This document shows positions 25,693 through 34,410 of a stretch of DNA of 64,000 nucleotides, one piece after another. Source of the stretch: Gammaproteobacteria bacterium (GTDB lineage: Bacteria > Pseudomonadota > Gammaproteobacteria > Pseudomonadales > Azotimanducaceae); contig JAJFJZ010000028.1 of NCBI GenBank assembly GCA_021773565.1, positions 26,548 through 90,547 of the forward strand, written 5' to 3'. A program made the position numbers and the translations under genes. The notes below the pieces were generated by a model, which saw only the letters and a list, made by a program, of their open reading frames with translations, had not been told where the DNA came from and searched no databases. Numbering within the stretch: the stretch's first letter is position 1; each line of letters opens with the position of its first letter.

Positions 25693-26763
25693 CTAATACC
25701 CCGGTCTTCGCACGGGCTCCACTTTCGCCACTGCTATAAGAGATTCCACACAGTCGCGAATGGAAACATCAAGCGTGCGAAATTCCATGCCGAGTGCTTC
25801 GCGGATGCGGTCATTACGTAACTCGCAGCCTCCCCAAATAGCTCTGAATTTGGCTTCCTTTGCCCGTACCTTTTCAGGGAAGGGGTCAATGAGCTCCGCA
25901 CCCGCAAACCCCAACTCCGGAAGAAGGCGGTCTATGCTGGCACATATATCTTCTACATTGCGGGTTTCAGTTGACCAGGCAATAAACCGTTGGCCATTTT
26001 CAACATTCACACTTTCAAGCATACGAATGTGTGCTTCTGCCACATCACGCACATCAACCGTGAACCACGGACGATAGGCGCCGATCACGTTCTGTGTATA
26101 TTTGCCGAGCAGCATGGTCTCAATGTTGTGCTGCCAGGGACCAAAGTTTTTTTGGTGTGTTGACTGGATAGGTCCGACATTGTCACCTGGACAACAGGTG
26201 ATGGCGTCCCACCGACCACTTGCCTCGGCGGCTTCAGCGAAGGCGCGTTCCGCCAGAACTTTACCCATGGAGTAACCCTGGCCACGTTCAGGCAAGCGTT
26301 TGGGATTTAGTTCATCGGGGTAACGGTCTTCGTAAAGGACGGGCCGCCTCACAAGCTCCTGTATGTCCTGTTCGGAGATGACAGCCGCAATACTGGATGT
26401 AACGATCACACGATTTACGCTTTCTGACAAGTTGACGCTGTTGATAACGTGATCACAAACCATTTTGACATAGTCCAGGTCATCGTAGGTGGAGACATGC
26501 GACAGGTGCGCAACACCCTGGCAGCCTTTGAAGATCTCGTCAAAGCAACCAGCCTCATCAAGGTCTGCTGAATGAAGGGTCAAGCGACCGGAGGCATAAC
26601 CCGGCATAGCCTTTAGAAAGGTTGTCTTTGATTCGTCGTTCGCATCCCGAACGCAAGCTCGCACCCGATAACCTTTATCCAAAAGTTGCCGCACAACCCA
26701 TCCACCGATAAATCCCGCGCTGCCGGTTACAGCAACTGTTCCGCCTCGAGGCATTGGTGCCAT
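25693..26763 (-). CDS. NAD(P)-dependent short-chain dehydrogenase/epimerase (extended SDR)
   Basis: 356 residues from the ATG at 26763, preceded by AAGGA; the open frame extends to 26811 but without a binding site. The Rossmann motif TGSAGFIGG is near the N-terminus, and the catalytic YSMGK follows the conserved SSIAA strand. The extended-SDR layout resembles dihydroflavonol reductase / 3-beta-hydroxysteroid dehydrogenase relatives. It probably reduces a carbonyl or oxidises a hydroxyl of a small molecule. It is transcribed with the small membrane protein just upstream. Confidence 0.85.
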   Translation of the reverse strand: MAPMPRGGTVAVTGSAGFIGGWVVRQLLDKGYRVRACVRDANDESKTTFLKAMPGYASGRLTLHSADLDEAGCFDEIFKGCQGVAHLSHVSTYDDLDYVKMVCDHVINSVNLSESVNRVIVTSSIAAVISEQDIQELVRRPVLYEDRYPDELNPKRLPERGQGYSMGKVLAERAFAEAAEASGRWDAITCCPGDNVGPIQSTHQKNFGPWQHNIETMLLGKYTQNVIGAYRPWFTVDVRDVAEAHIRMLESVNVENGQRFIAWSTETRNVEDICASIDRLLPELGFAGAELIDPFPEKVRAKEAKFRAIWGGCELRNDRIREALGMEFRTLDVSIRDCVESLIAVAKVEPVRRPGY

Positions 26764-26819
26764 GGGAGTTTTCCTTGTTTTACTTTTGTTTAAATTGCTC
26801 GATGACAGCAACCCTGCTC

Positions 26820-27362
26820 TTAACGATCGACAACTTCGTATAGCCAGAATTCTCCTGCTAATAATGCTTCGGCGATTTGTTCGGCTGTAAAGGCGGGATT
26901 TGCCTCGCCAAAATATTTTTTACTATTGAGCGTCATGATCTCGAGAAGTTTGGGATGTTCCATCATTCTCACCATACGTTGTTCATACAGCTTGCCGTCG
27001 ATTCTCAGTATTACCCGGTCATCATTAACAAGATGATGTGGCCATCGTTTCCATATCTTGCCGTAACCTGTATTCATGTAGCCGCTAATTATGTACAGAC
27101 GTTTATCCAGTACATTTACCCAGACCACTCGTGATGATGCAGGTTCCATGATTTGAAACTCAATTTCCATACGATCAGTCAGATAGCTCCAGTCGTCTGG
27201 GGCGGTGGATAATTCACCCGTCGTGAAGGGTCCACCGGTAATGATCTCAAGCGGGCCATCATGGAAGCGCATGCCAAAGAGAAAAATGGCAATACTCAAG
27301 GCCAATACACCAACAATAATTCCCAGCCATTTTAGAAAACCCATCATGTTTGCATATCCCAT
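26820..27362 (-). CDS. Membrane-anchored protein of unknown function
   Basis: 180 residues with one N-terminal membrane helix (about 8-30) and a soluble domain probably in the periplasm. No domain is recognised; the region WSYLTDRMEIEFQ and a later ALLAGEFWLYEV are the most patterned parts. Three ATGs near the start (27362, then two adjacent) compete and none has a good binding site. It probably forms an operon with the SDR gene. Confidence 0.6.
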   Translation of the reverse strand: MGYANMMGFLKWLGIIVGVLALSIAIFLFGMRFHDGPLEIITGGPFTTGELSTAPDDWSYLTDRMEIEFQIMEPASSRVVWVNVLDKRLYIISGYMNTGYGKIWKRWPHHLVNDDRVILRIDGKLYEQRMVRMMEHPKLLEIMTLNSKKYFGEANPAFTAEQIAEALLAGEFWLYEVVDR

Positions 27363-27390
27363 AAAATTTCATGAAGCATAACGCTTTTAG

Positions 27391-27475
27391 AAAAAGGGGT
27401 CAGGTTCATTTTCACCCTAAATCGTTGTTGGGAAAGAGGCCGCGGTATAGTGAAAATGAACCTGACCCCTTTTTC
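27391..27475. repeat. Palindromic repeat element, copy 2 (inverted centre)
   Basis: Same arms as copy 1 (AAAAAGGGGTCAGGTTCATT, 27391-27415, and its complement, 27450-27474). The centre reads GAAAGAGGCCGCGG, the reverse complement of the copy 1 centre, so this copy sits in the opposite orientation. It lies between divergent genes, so it is unlikely to serve only as a terminator. Confidence 0.85.
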
Positions 27476-27522
27476 CCGTATAGTTAGCCTGGATCAAAGA
27501 GAAAAATATACGGGGAAAGTTT

Positions 27523-27903
27523 ATGGATATTGCTTTAAAAATTGCGGTGGGCGTGATTGCCCTGATGTTGGGTTTTTTGGGGATAAATGCTGCGATAGAT
27601 CCTGCAGGTGCAGCGTCCCAGTTCGGATTAACGTCGAATGGAATTATCGGGTTGAGTACGCTACGCAGCGATTTCGGTGGGATGTTTGTCACCAGCGCGG
27701 TGTTGTTGATATTAGGTCTTTTGCGGGGAGAAACGCTCTGGTTTCTAGCGGTAGCCCTGCTGATGGGAGTGATCGGCCTGTTCCGCGGAATCGGATTTGT
27801 GGTTGATGGATATGATGCAAGCCTCCTTCCGCCGTTTCTGTTTGAGATCATTTTCGTCGTGGCGTTGGTAGTTGCGCACCGGCAGCTCAAAGTGGAGAGC
27901 TGA
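27523..27903 (+). CDS. Small four-helix membrane protein of unknown function
   Basis: 126 residues, nearly all in four hydrophobic helices (about 5-25, 50-68, 72-92, 100-120), with a good GGGGAAAG ribosome binding site. The pattern resembles DUF4345-type membrane proteins. It is flanked on both sides by copies of the palindromic repeat, which isolates it from neighbours. Confidence 0.65.
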   Translation: MDIALKIAVGVIALMLGFLGINAAIDPAGAASQFGLTSNGIIGLSTLRSDFGGMFVTSAVLLILGLLRGETLWFLAVALLMGVIGLFRGIGFVVDGYDASLLPPFLFEIIFVVALVVAHRQLKVES

Positions 27904-27910
27904 GTCGACT

Positions 27911-27995
27911 AAAAAAGGGGTCAGGTTCATTTTCACTATACTGCGGTCTTTTGTTGCTAACAATAAAGGGTGAAATTGAACCTGACCCCTTTTTT
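27911..27995. repeat. Palindromic repeat element, copy 3
   Basis: Arms of about 25 bases as in copies 1 and 2, with one mismatch in the right arm (GTGAAATTGAACC). The centre (CTGCGGTCTTTTG...AACAATAAAGG) is a diverged version of the copy 1 centre in the same orientation. It lies between convergent genes and may terminate both. Confidence 0.82.
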
Positions 27996-27997
27996 AA

Positions 27998-28444
27998 TTA
28001 GTGATAAATAGCGTAATGTGTCTGTGGCACAATGACGGTATAGGTAGTCTGCAAATAGGTCACAATGTCTACCAACTGCTGCACCGTCATTGTTTCATTG
28101 TAGTTTTTCATATTTGATAAACCTTCCGCATTTTTGGCGTCTCCCAATGATGCATAGGCAATGCGGTGTGAGGGATTGATTACAGAAGTTACCAGATCGC
28201 CATAGGTCCTTATCCTGGTGGTAGCCCCACCCAGAATTACATGCAGGGGCTTGTCCCTGGCTCGATCCGCCACGTCTGCACCACGAAAGCTGTGACAATT
28301 TGTGCACTCAAGGCTTTCGAATGCCAGGCGCCCCTTCTCAATATCGCCTGCTGGTAGACTAAAGCCCCTGCCTTCACTTTCACATCCGGTAATCAGGAAT
28401 GAAATGACTATCAGGCAGGCCGTACTAATAAGCGATTTAAACAT
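27998..28444 (-). CDS. Monoheme cytochrome c lipoprotein
   Basis: 148 residues. A leader with lipobox ITGC marks an exported lipoprotein. One heme-binding CTNCH lies at about residues 47-51, and a probable axial Met is in the segment NMKNYNETMTVQQLVDIVTYLQ, the C-terminal helix typical of class I cytochromes c. A GGAGGG binding site precedes the ATG. It probably carries electrons at the membrane surface; the partner is unknown. Confidence 0.87.
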   Translation of the reverse strand: MFKSLISTACLIVISFLITGCESEGRGFSLPAGDIEKGRLAFESLECTNCHSFRGADVADRARDKPLHVILGGATTRIRTYGDLVTSVINPSHRIAYASLGDAKNAEGLSNMKNYNETMTVQQLVDIVTYLQTTYTVIVPQTHYAIYH

Positions 28445-28618
28445 GGTACCCTCCTATCTGCTTTTACCCTTACGCATCCGGGCGGCGATTTGTATCAGGA
28501 GATGTACCTATGAACTGTCAGTTTGGATGGTGCGTATACAAGCTTCGGAATTCCCCTAAAGACACAACTATTGAAAGTGCCACAATACCTTTGAGGTCGT
28601 GAAGATCTGGAGAATCGT

Positions 28619-29527
28619 ATGCGGGACATAAATACAGTACTAATCGCCAGTGACAATCTGGAGGGTCTGGAGTGGGCGCTGGAAAAAGCGGTGTACGTTG
28701 AACACTTCACAGGAGCAAACCTTGAGGTATTGGAAGTAATCTATAACTATATTCAGGAAACGCCCTCGCGCCTGATATCTGAAGAAAAAATGACGGCTAT
28801 CAGGGAGCAGCTGATTTCCTCCGAGCAATCTATTCTGGATACCTATGCCAGGCGCATCGAAAAGCGCGTTGCGCAGGTTAGCTCTTCTGTAAAATGGAAC
28901 AAAAACTCGACCGCTGAAATTCTGTCCTATTTAGAAGATAAAGACATTGGCCTTATTATAAAGCCGGTTTCTGCGCACCATCGGATTAGGGACTATTTAA
29001 ATGCACCGCTGGATTGGGAGATTATGCGTTATTCTCATTGTCCGGTTTTGATCTCAAAAGACCAATCCTGGACAGATAATAAAAAGCTCCTGGTGGCCCT
29101 GGATATTGCTGATGATCGTCACACGTCGTTGAACAAGGCGGTACTTGAAGCAGCAGTGGCTTTCGCATCAATTCTTGACGCAGAAGTGCACCTGGTTAGT
29201 GTCTATCCGGATATGGGCCAGGAAGTTAGCAACTACCAGGTGGCGGTAGATTATGTAGCGATAAAAGAGGATATGAAGCGCACAAGAGAGAAGTTATTGA
29301 AAGAAGCAGTGGATTTAGCAAAGATTGATGATGTAGTAATCCATGTACATGCCGGACCACCGGCAAAGGTCATCGCCAGGCTTGCAGAAGAGGTAGAACC
29401 CACTATTACAATTGTTGGTACCGTAGCGCGTCACGGCACAGGCAAATTAATTTTTGGAAATACTTCTGAATCCCTGATTCCATTACTACAAGGCGATATT
29501 TTGTGTGTTCATGATGTCGACAACTGA
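28619..29527 (+). CDS. Tandem universal stress protein
   Basis: 302 residues made of two Usp domains (about 1-150 and 155-300). The second has a clearer nucleotide loop (GTVARHGTGKLIFGNTSESL) near the end; the first is degenerate there. Such UspE-like proteins act in the cytoplasm under energy or redox stress. The next gene, 25 bases on, encodes a single-domain Usp, so the two are likely co-transcribed. Confidence 0.88.
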   Translation: MRDINTVLIASDNLEGLEWALEKAVYVEHFTGANLEVLEVIYNYIQETPSRLISEEKMTAIREQLISSEQSILDTYARRIEKRVAQVSSSVKWNKNSTAEILSYLEDKDIGLIIKPVSAHHRIRDYLNAPLDWEIMRYSHCPVLISKDQSWTDNKKLLVALDIADDRHTSLNKAVLEAAVAFASILDAEVHLVSVYPDMGQEVSNYQVAVDYVAIKEDMKRTREKLLKEAVDLAKIDDVVIHVHAGPPAKVIARLAEEVEPTITIVGTVARHGTGKLIFGNTSESLIPLLQGDILCVHDVDN

Positions 29528-29552
29528 AATACTTTACCAACCGGAGTGAAGA

Positions 29553-30008
29553 ATGATCGCGAAATACAGTTCTATTGTTGTTGCAGTTGATTTTTCGGAG
29601 AATGGTAATCAGGTGCTTGAAGCTGTTCCTGATCTTAAAAACCGGGAACCCGGTGAATACAGCATTATTTCTGTTGTGGCACCCTTGATCACCCCTGTTT
29701 CAGGTATGGATCCCAGCGCTTTTGCTGCAAGCGCATCCCTTCCCGAGATCGAGGCGGAGATTACACAGCAGGCCTTACAGAGTGTACGTGAGCGTGCGGC
29801 CAACTGTGGATTATCGCAGGATCGCGTGCAAATACTGCATGGCAATCCATCCTCAGTGATCCGTTCTTTTGCGGAGGAAAGTGGAGCAGACCTTATAGTT
29901 ATCGGATCGCACGCACGTAAAGGAGTTGCACGCTTTATTTTGGGTTCCACCGCTACAGGGGTATTGCATGGCGCTACTTGTGACGTGCTCACAATCCGCG
30001 TTACGTAG
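29553..30008 (+). CDS. Universal stress protein, single domain
   Basis: 151 residues with the ATP-binding signature near the C-terminus (GSHARKGVARFILGSTATGVL), which fits the G-2x-G-9x-G-(S/T) pattern of ATP-binding Usps. A GGAGTGAAG binding site precedes the ATG. The 3' end overlaps the convergent zinc-finger gene by eight bases. Confidence 0.9.
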   Translation: MIAKYSSIVVAVDFSENGNQVLEAVPDLKNREPGEYSIISVVAPLITPVSGMDPSAFAASASLPEIEAEITQQALQSVRERAANCGLSQDRVQILHGNPSSVIRSFAEESGADLIVIGSHARKGVARFILGSTATGVLHGATCDVLTIRVT

Positions 30009-30315
30009 CGCAATCAATACACAAAGTAGTGGAAGGTATTGCCCTGGAACGTTCCGGATTAATTTTTGTACCACAGGATGCACAAATGTTGTAGGTGCCT
30101 TCCGCCAATCTTTGCAGGGCGCGCTCAACGTTCCTTAGTTCAATGGTTAGCTCCTGGTTGAGCGCAAACTTGGTTTCGTCGTTTTCTACTTCGGTTGCCT
30201 GATCCTCAAAATCCTGGGGGACAGGTTCCGTGCGAACCCGGGTTATTCGTTCCTTGCGCTCCAGAATATCTGCTCGTACGCGCTCCAGGTCTGCTTTCAG
30301 ATTTTCATTTTCCAC
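30001..30315 (-). CDS. DksA/TraR-type zinc-finger protein
   Basis: About 104 residues with a helical coiled-coil region and a C-terminal zinc finger, CASC-N-CIDC, like DksA/TraR proteins that bind the RNA polymerase secondary channel. The start is probably GTG at 30315, with GGGG six bases upstream; a TTG at 30327 is the alternative. It lies 36 bases behind a small helical protein gene, likely one operon. The acidic tip residues of true DksA are not obvious, so a direct RNA polymerase role is uncertain. Confidence 0.75.
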   Translation of the reverse strand: MENENLKADLERVRADILERKERITRVRTEPVPQDFEDQATEVENDETKFALNQELTIELRNVERALQRLAEGTYNICASCGTKINPERSRAIPSTTLCIDCAT

Positions 30316-30351
30316 AAGTTTCCCCAACAGACAGTTGTAGTTGTTGCTTTC

Positions 30352-30612
30352 CTAATCGAGACTTTTCCGAAGCCGATCGTAGGCTTTGCCCAGTTCTTTA
30401 GCCACTTCGACCGTAGCACTGCCCACATCCTGCGCAGACGATTTCGCCTCTTCAGCGAAGTTCGAAATTTTTGGTTCAAGGGAGTGCCACTTTTTTTCCA
30501 GTTTGTCCCATTCATCCTGTGTTTCCATAGCTGCCAGATGAATGTGCAGTTTTAGCTCGTCACGATCTTTTTTCAGGCTTTCAAGTATTTTGCCAAGAGT
30601 AGAATCGGTCAT
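30352..30612 (-). CDS. Small coiled-coil protein of unknown function
   Basis: 86 residues from the ATG at 30612, chosen because GGAGGG lies upstream; an earlier in-frame ATG at 30666 has none. It is highly charged and entirely helical (KILESLKKDRDELKLHIHLA, then a C-terminal ATVEVAKELGKAYDRLRK). It looks like a stress-associated helical protein and sits in front of the zinc-finger gene. Confidence 0.65.
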   Translation of the reverse strand: MTDSTLGKILESLKKDRDELKLHIHLAAMETQDEWDKLEKKWHSLEPKISNFAEEAKSSAQDVGSATVEVAKELGKAYDRLRKSLD

Positions 30613-30777
30613 AACAAATATCCCTCCGGTGTTAAGATTTCCGATACTACCAATCGTACCAGACAATTGTAGTTAAGAGGATTTACCTAGCTATTGGTAT
30701 GAAGTGCCGGGAATGGCTGTGCCAGTGATGATGAATGGTTGTTGGGTTCTGCCAATGGTTTACTTCGTCAGGAAGAA

Positions 30778-30804
30778 GGCCAACAGCAGTGTTTGCTGTT
30801 GGCC
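30778..30804 (-). terminator. Hairpin downstream of glutamate dehydrogenase
   Basis: A perfect eleven-base stem (GGCCAACAGCA / TGCTGTTGGCC) with a five-base loop lies 14 bases after the gene's stop codon on the minus strand. The following bases on that strand (TTCTTCC) are only moderately T-rich. Probably a Rho-independent terminator. Confidence 0.7.
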
Positions 30805-30818
30805 CCTGTTATTACCCC

Positions 30819-32168
30819 CTAGAGCACGCCATAGGCTAACATTGCATTTGCCACCTTCACAAAACCTGCAATATTTGCACCTTTGAAATAATCAACGCCG
30901 TCCGCGTTTTCCCCAAACTCGACACACTGATCATGAATCTCGCGCATGATATTTTGCAGGCGAGTATCCACCTCTTCTGCGGACCAGGAAATACGCAGGC
31001 TGTTCTGGCTCATTTCCAGGCCTGAGACTGCTACGCCACCGGCATTGGCTGCTTTGGAAGGTGCATGTAATATTTTGCCTTCCTTGAGTGCCGTGATGGC
31101 TGGTGGATCACTTGGCATATTTGCCCCTTCGGCGACAGCGATACAGCCATTTTTCACAAGCATTTTGGCGTCGTCTGCGTCCAGTTCATTTTGCGTGGCA
31201 CAAGGAAAGGCCAGATCACACTTGACCGACCAGGGTCGTTTTCCTTCGTAGTACTGGCAACCAAACTCATCGGCGTATTCGCTAATGCGACCGCGTCGTT
31301 CATTTTTCAATGCACCGACCCAGGCCAGTTTTTCAGCGGTAATTCCGTCCGGGTCGTGTATAAATCCGCCAGAGTCCGAAAGCGTTACTACTTTCGCGCC
31401 ATAATCGTTGAGTTTCTCAACGCAATATGTTGCAACATTACCCGAGCCGGATACGACGCAGATTTTGCCTTCCAGACTTTGTCCGGAGTGCTGCATCATG
31501 TTGTTTGCCATATATACCGTTCCATATCCGGTAGCTTCCGGTCGAACCAGGCTTCCGCCAAACTCCAGTGCCTTGCCGGTTAACACACCTTCAAATCGAT
31601 TGTGCATGCGCTTGTATTGACCAAACATGTACCCGACTTCCCGGGCGCCAACGCCTATATCACCGGCGGGAACATCGGTATTGGGGCCGATGTGCCTGCC
31701 AAGCTCTGTCATGAAGGCCTGGCAAAAGCGCATAACCTCAGCGTCTGATTTTCCTTTGGGATTGAAGTCGGAGCCGCCTTTACCGCCACCCATGGGCAGG
31801 CTGGTAAGACTGTTCTTGAATGTCTGTTCAAATCCGAGAAACTTGAGAATGCTCTGGTTCACTGAGGGGTGAAATCTGATTCCCCCTTTATATGGACCGA
31901 TTGCGTTACTCCATTGCACCCGCATGCCACGATTCACCCTTATGTTTCCTTTATCGTCCTGCCAGCAGACGCGAAAAATAATTATTCGATCAGGCTCCGA
32001 CATACGCTCAAGAATTTGCATTTCGTGGTATTTGGGTTTGTCGGCGATGTATGGAATGATATCCATCGCAACTTCCTGAACTGCCTGGTGAAACTCTGTT
32101 TCGTTGGGGTTACGTCGAGCCAATCCGTGCATGAAGTGTTCTAGTGCTTCATCATTAGTACTTGTCAT
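30819..32168 (-). CDS. gdhA: NADP-specific glutamate dehydrogenase
   Basis: About 449 residues, the usual length of the hexameric bacterial enzyme that interconverts 2-oxoglutarate plus ammonia and glutamate. The substrate-binding GGGKGGSDFNPKGKSD with the catalytic lysine, PAGDIGVGAREVGYM, and the Rossmann motif SGSGNVATY are all present. The ATG at 32168 is preferred over 32177 because AGGGA then has normal spacing. It is a stand-alone gene followed by a hairpin terminator. Confidence 0.95.
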   Translation of the reverse strand: MTSTNDEALEHFMHGLARRNPNETEFHQAVQEVAMDIIPYIADKPKYHEMQILERMSEPDRIIIFRVCWQDDKGNIRVNRGMRVQWSNAIGPYKGGIRFHPSVNQSILKFLGFEQTFKNSLTSLPMGGGKGGSDFNPKGKSDAEVMRFCQAFMTELGRHIGPNTDVPAGDIGVGAREVGYMFGQYKRMHNRFEGVLTGKALEFGGSLVRPEATGYGTVYMANNMMQHSGQSLEGKICVVSGSGNVATYCVEKLNDYGAKVVTLSDSGGFIHDPDGITAEKLAWVGALKNERRGRISEYADEFGCQYYEGKRPWSVKCDLAFPCATQNELDADDAKMLVKNGCIAVAEGANMPSDPPAITALKEGKILHAPSKAANAGGVAVSGLEMSQNSLRISWSAEEVDTRLQNIMREIHDQCVEFGENADGVDYFKGANIAGFVKVANAMLAYGVL

Positions 32169-32340
32169 GTGTGTCATCCCTATTTTCTGGAGTCTGGTTT
32201 GTTATTGTTAAAAATGTAGTGTTTTCGGAGCCTACTCCCAAGCTGGGCTGTGCGCCAGTAATTGTTGTGTAATGCGCTTTGCTACCTGTAGTCCTTGCGT
32301 TACACTCTAGGCTTGGTGCAATGTCTATGGGGGGCGAATT

Positions 32341-34410
32341 GTGCGCAAAATAAGGACTCATGCACTTGTCGATTTATACGGGAAGGCGGGTAAAAAGAAC
32401 AAAAAACTAAGAAGCACAGCTCCATTATTGTTAATTCTGCTATCCACGGTATTGCTTGTATTCTCCGGTTGTGGTGGTGGAAGTGGTGGTAGTTCAGTTG
32501 GAACCGACACCTCTCCGGGTGAATGCTCAGGGGGATGTGCCGACACATCTACCTTTCTGACCGTTGACGATGTGCAAACCGTGATAGCCCAGGCCGTAGC
32601 AGAGGCGAATGCACAGGGCGTGGCTGCCAGCATTGCGGTAGTTGACCGGGTTGGCAATGTACTTGCGGTGTATCGTACCGGTACCGGACCTCAGCAGATA
32701 CTAATAGCCACACAGCTTGATGCCAGTGGTGCTGCGGTGATAGATGGTGGTCTGGAAGGCGTGGGAGCGGGTCTTGATGGACTTGATCTTCTGGTGGCGA
32801 TTGCCAAGGCAGTAACCGGTGCATTCCTGTCCTCTGAAGGTAATGCCTTCACCACTCGCACGGCCAGCCAGATTGTCCAGGAAAATTTTAATCCGGGAGA
32901 ACAAAATCAACCCGCCGGCCCCCTGTTTGGCGTGCAATTTAGCCAGTTTTCATGTTCAGATTTTTCACAGAGTCAGGGTCTGCCTGGGCCCCAGCGCTCG
33001 CCACTGGGCCTTTCAGCTGATCCGGGTGGCCTGCCTTTGTATAAAGGTGGCACAGCCGTTGGTGGCATTGGGGTAATCGCGGATGGCGCTTATGGCGTGG
33101 ATAAAGTTATATCGGATTTTGATCAGAATGTGGACGAACTGATAGCAACTGCAGGCAGTTTTGGTTATTCAGCTCCTCTGGAGCGGCGCGCAGATGCTAT
33201 TACTATTGATGGTAAGACCTTTCGCTTTAGTGATGTTGATTTTGACGATCTGGCATCCGACCCTGCTTCGGCGCCGGGCTTTACTTCACTGACAGACGGC
33301 GGCCTGGTAGCGGTAAATGGCTATACTGCAGCGCTGGTAAGCGCCGGCACGGCCTTTGGTGAACCCGCGTCCGGCATACGTTCTGATGCTGATGTAAATT
33401 TTCCGGGGCGTGATGCTTTTGTCTTTGTAGATGGCAGCAATGCCTTGCGTTACCCGCCACGCGCAGCTACTGATGGCGCGATTCTTGGTGGTATTGAATT
33501 GAGCCAGAGTGAGGTTCGCACACTTATGGATCAGGCACTTGCAGTGGCGAATCGAGCTCGAGCACAAATTCGCCGTCCGCTGGGAAGCTCAGCAAGGGTG
33601 ACCATATCTGTAGTGGATACCACTGGTGAAATTCTAGGCATGGTGCGCACGCGAGATGCGCCTGTATTTGGAGCGGATGTCAGTCTTCAAAAGGCCCGCA
33701 CAGCTACTTTTTTCTCTAATCGCGACGCTGCGGCTTTCCTGCAAAGTTTGCCGGACGCGGTGTATGTGGGAGCAGGTCGGGTAAGCCGTATTGGGGATTA
33801 CGCGACTGCAGTTCAAACATTTTTGGCTAACACAAATGCACTGGTTACCGGAGAGGTGGCCTTTTCTGATCGTGCCGGTGGCAATTTGTCGCGACCATTT
33901 TATCCGGACGGTATATCCGGTGCTATAAACGGACCCTTAAGCAAACCGCAGGGAGAATGGAGTGTGTTCTCAACAGGTTTGCAGCTTGATTTGTCATTAA
34001 ACGCGGCATTGCAACATATATTGTTTGCTTTGGGACTGCCTTTTCCGGATGTAGGTGAGAACTGTGCCGGGGTGTTTCTTGCACCGGATTTAAGCTCGGT
34101 TTCTGCCACTGTTACTGACCTGACTGTTGCCAATGGGCTACAGATTTTCCCCGGCAGTGTTCCCATATACAGGGGCGGATCATTGATCGGAGGCATAGGA
34201 GTCTCAGGTGACGGAGTGGACCAGGATGACATGATTGCGTTTCTGGGATTGCACAATGCAGGGGAGACCCTCGGAGGTGCAATAAACAATGCACCGCCCG
34301 GGATTCGCGCTGACCAGCTGACTCCCCATGATGTGAGATTGCGTTATATTCAATGTCCTCAGGCACCATTCATCGATAGCGATGAAACCAACGTCTGCGA
34401 GGGGAAATGA
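32341..34410 (+). CDS. Lipoprotein with two GlcG/HbpS-type (DUF336) domains
   Basis: 689 residues with a GTG start after GGGGGG. A long basic leader, hydrophobic core and lipobox FSGC (Cys44) are followed by a Gly/Ser linker. Two copies of the GlcG/HbpS-like fold follow: the first starts TVDDVQTVIAQAVAEANAQG and contains IAVVDRVGNVLAVYR; the second starts LDQALAVANRARAQIRRP-like (about 395) with ISVVDTTGEILGMVR. HbpS relatives bind heme and other small ligands. Its stop overlaps the barrel gene start (ATGA), placing it at the head of the cytochrome cluster, so heme handling or redox sensing is a reasonable guess. Confidence 0.75.
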   Translation: MRKIRTHALVDLYGKAGKKNKKLRSTAPLLLILLSTVLLVFSGCGGGSGGSSVGTDTSPGECSGGCADTSTFLTVDDVQTVIAQAVAEANAQGVAASIAVVDRVGNVLAVYRTGTGPQQILIATQLDASGAAVIDGGLEGVGAGLDGLDLLVAIAKAVTGAFLSSEGNAFTTRTASQIVQENFNPGEQNQPAGPLFGVQFSQFSCSDFSQSQGLPGPQRSPLGLSADPGGLPLYKGGTAVGGIGVIADGAYGVDKVISDFDQNVDELIATAGSFGYSAPLERRADAITIDGKTFRFSDVDFDDLASDPASAPGFTSLTDGGLVAVNGYTAALVSAGTAFGEPASGIRSDADVNFPGRDAFVFVDGSNALRYPPRAATDGAILGGIELSQSEVRTLMDQALAVANRARAQIRRPLGSSARVTISVVDTTGEILGMVRTRDAPVFGADVSLQKARTATFFSNRDAAAFLQSLPDAVYVGAGRVSRIGDYATAVQTFLANTNALVTGEVAFSDRAGGNLSRPFYPDGISGAINGPLSKPQGEWSVFSTGLQLDLSLNAALQHILFALGLPFPDVGENCAGVFLAPDLSSVSATVTDLTVANGLQIFPGSVPIYRGGSLIGGIGVSGDGVDQDDMIAFLGLHNAGETLGGAINNAPPGIRADQLTPHDVRLRYIQCPQAPFIDSDETNVCEGK

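Noticed and set aside
25596..27995. CRISPR array from the three palindromic repeats
   Set aside because: The copies are about 0.5-1.8 kb apart with genes between them and no regular spacers; no cas genes are present.
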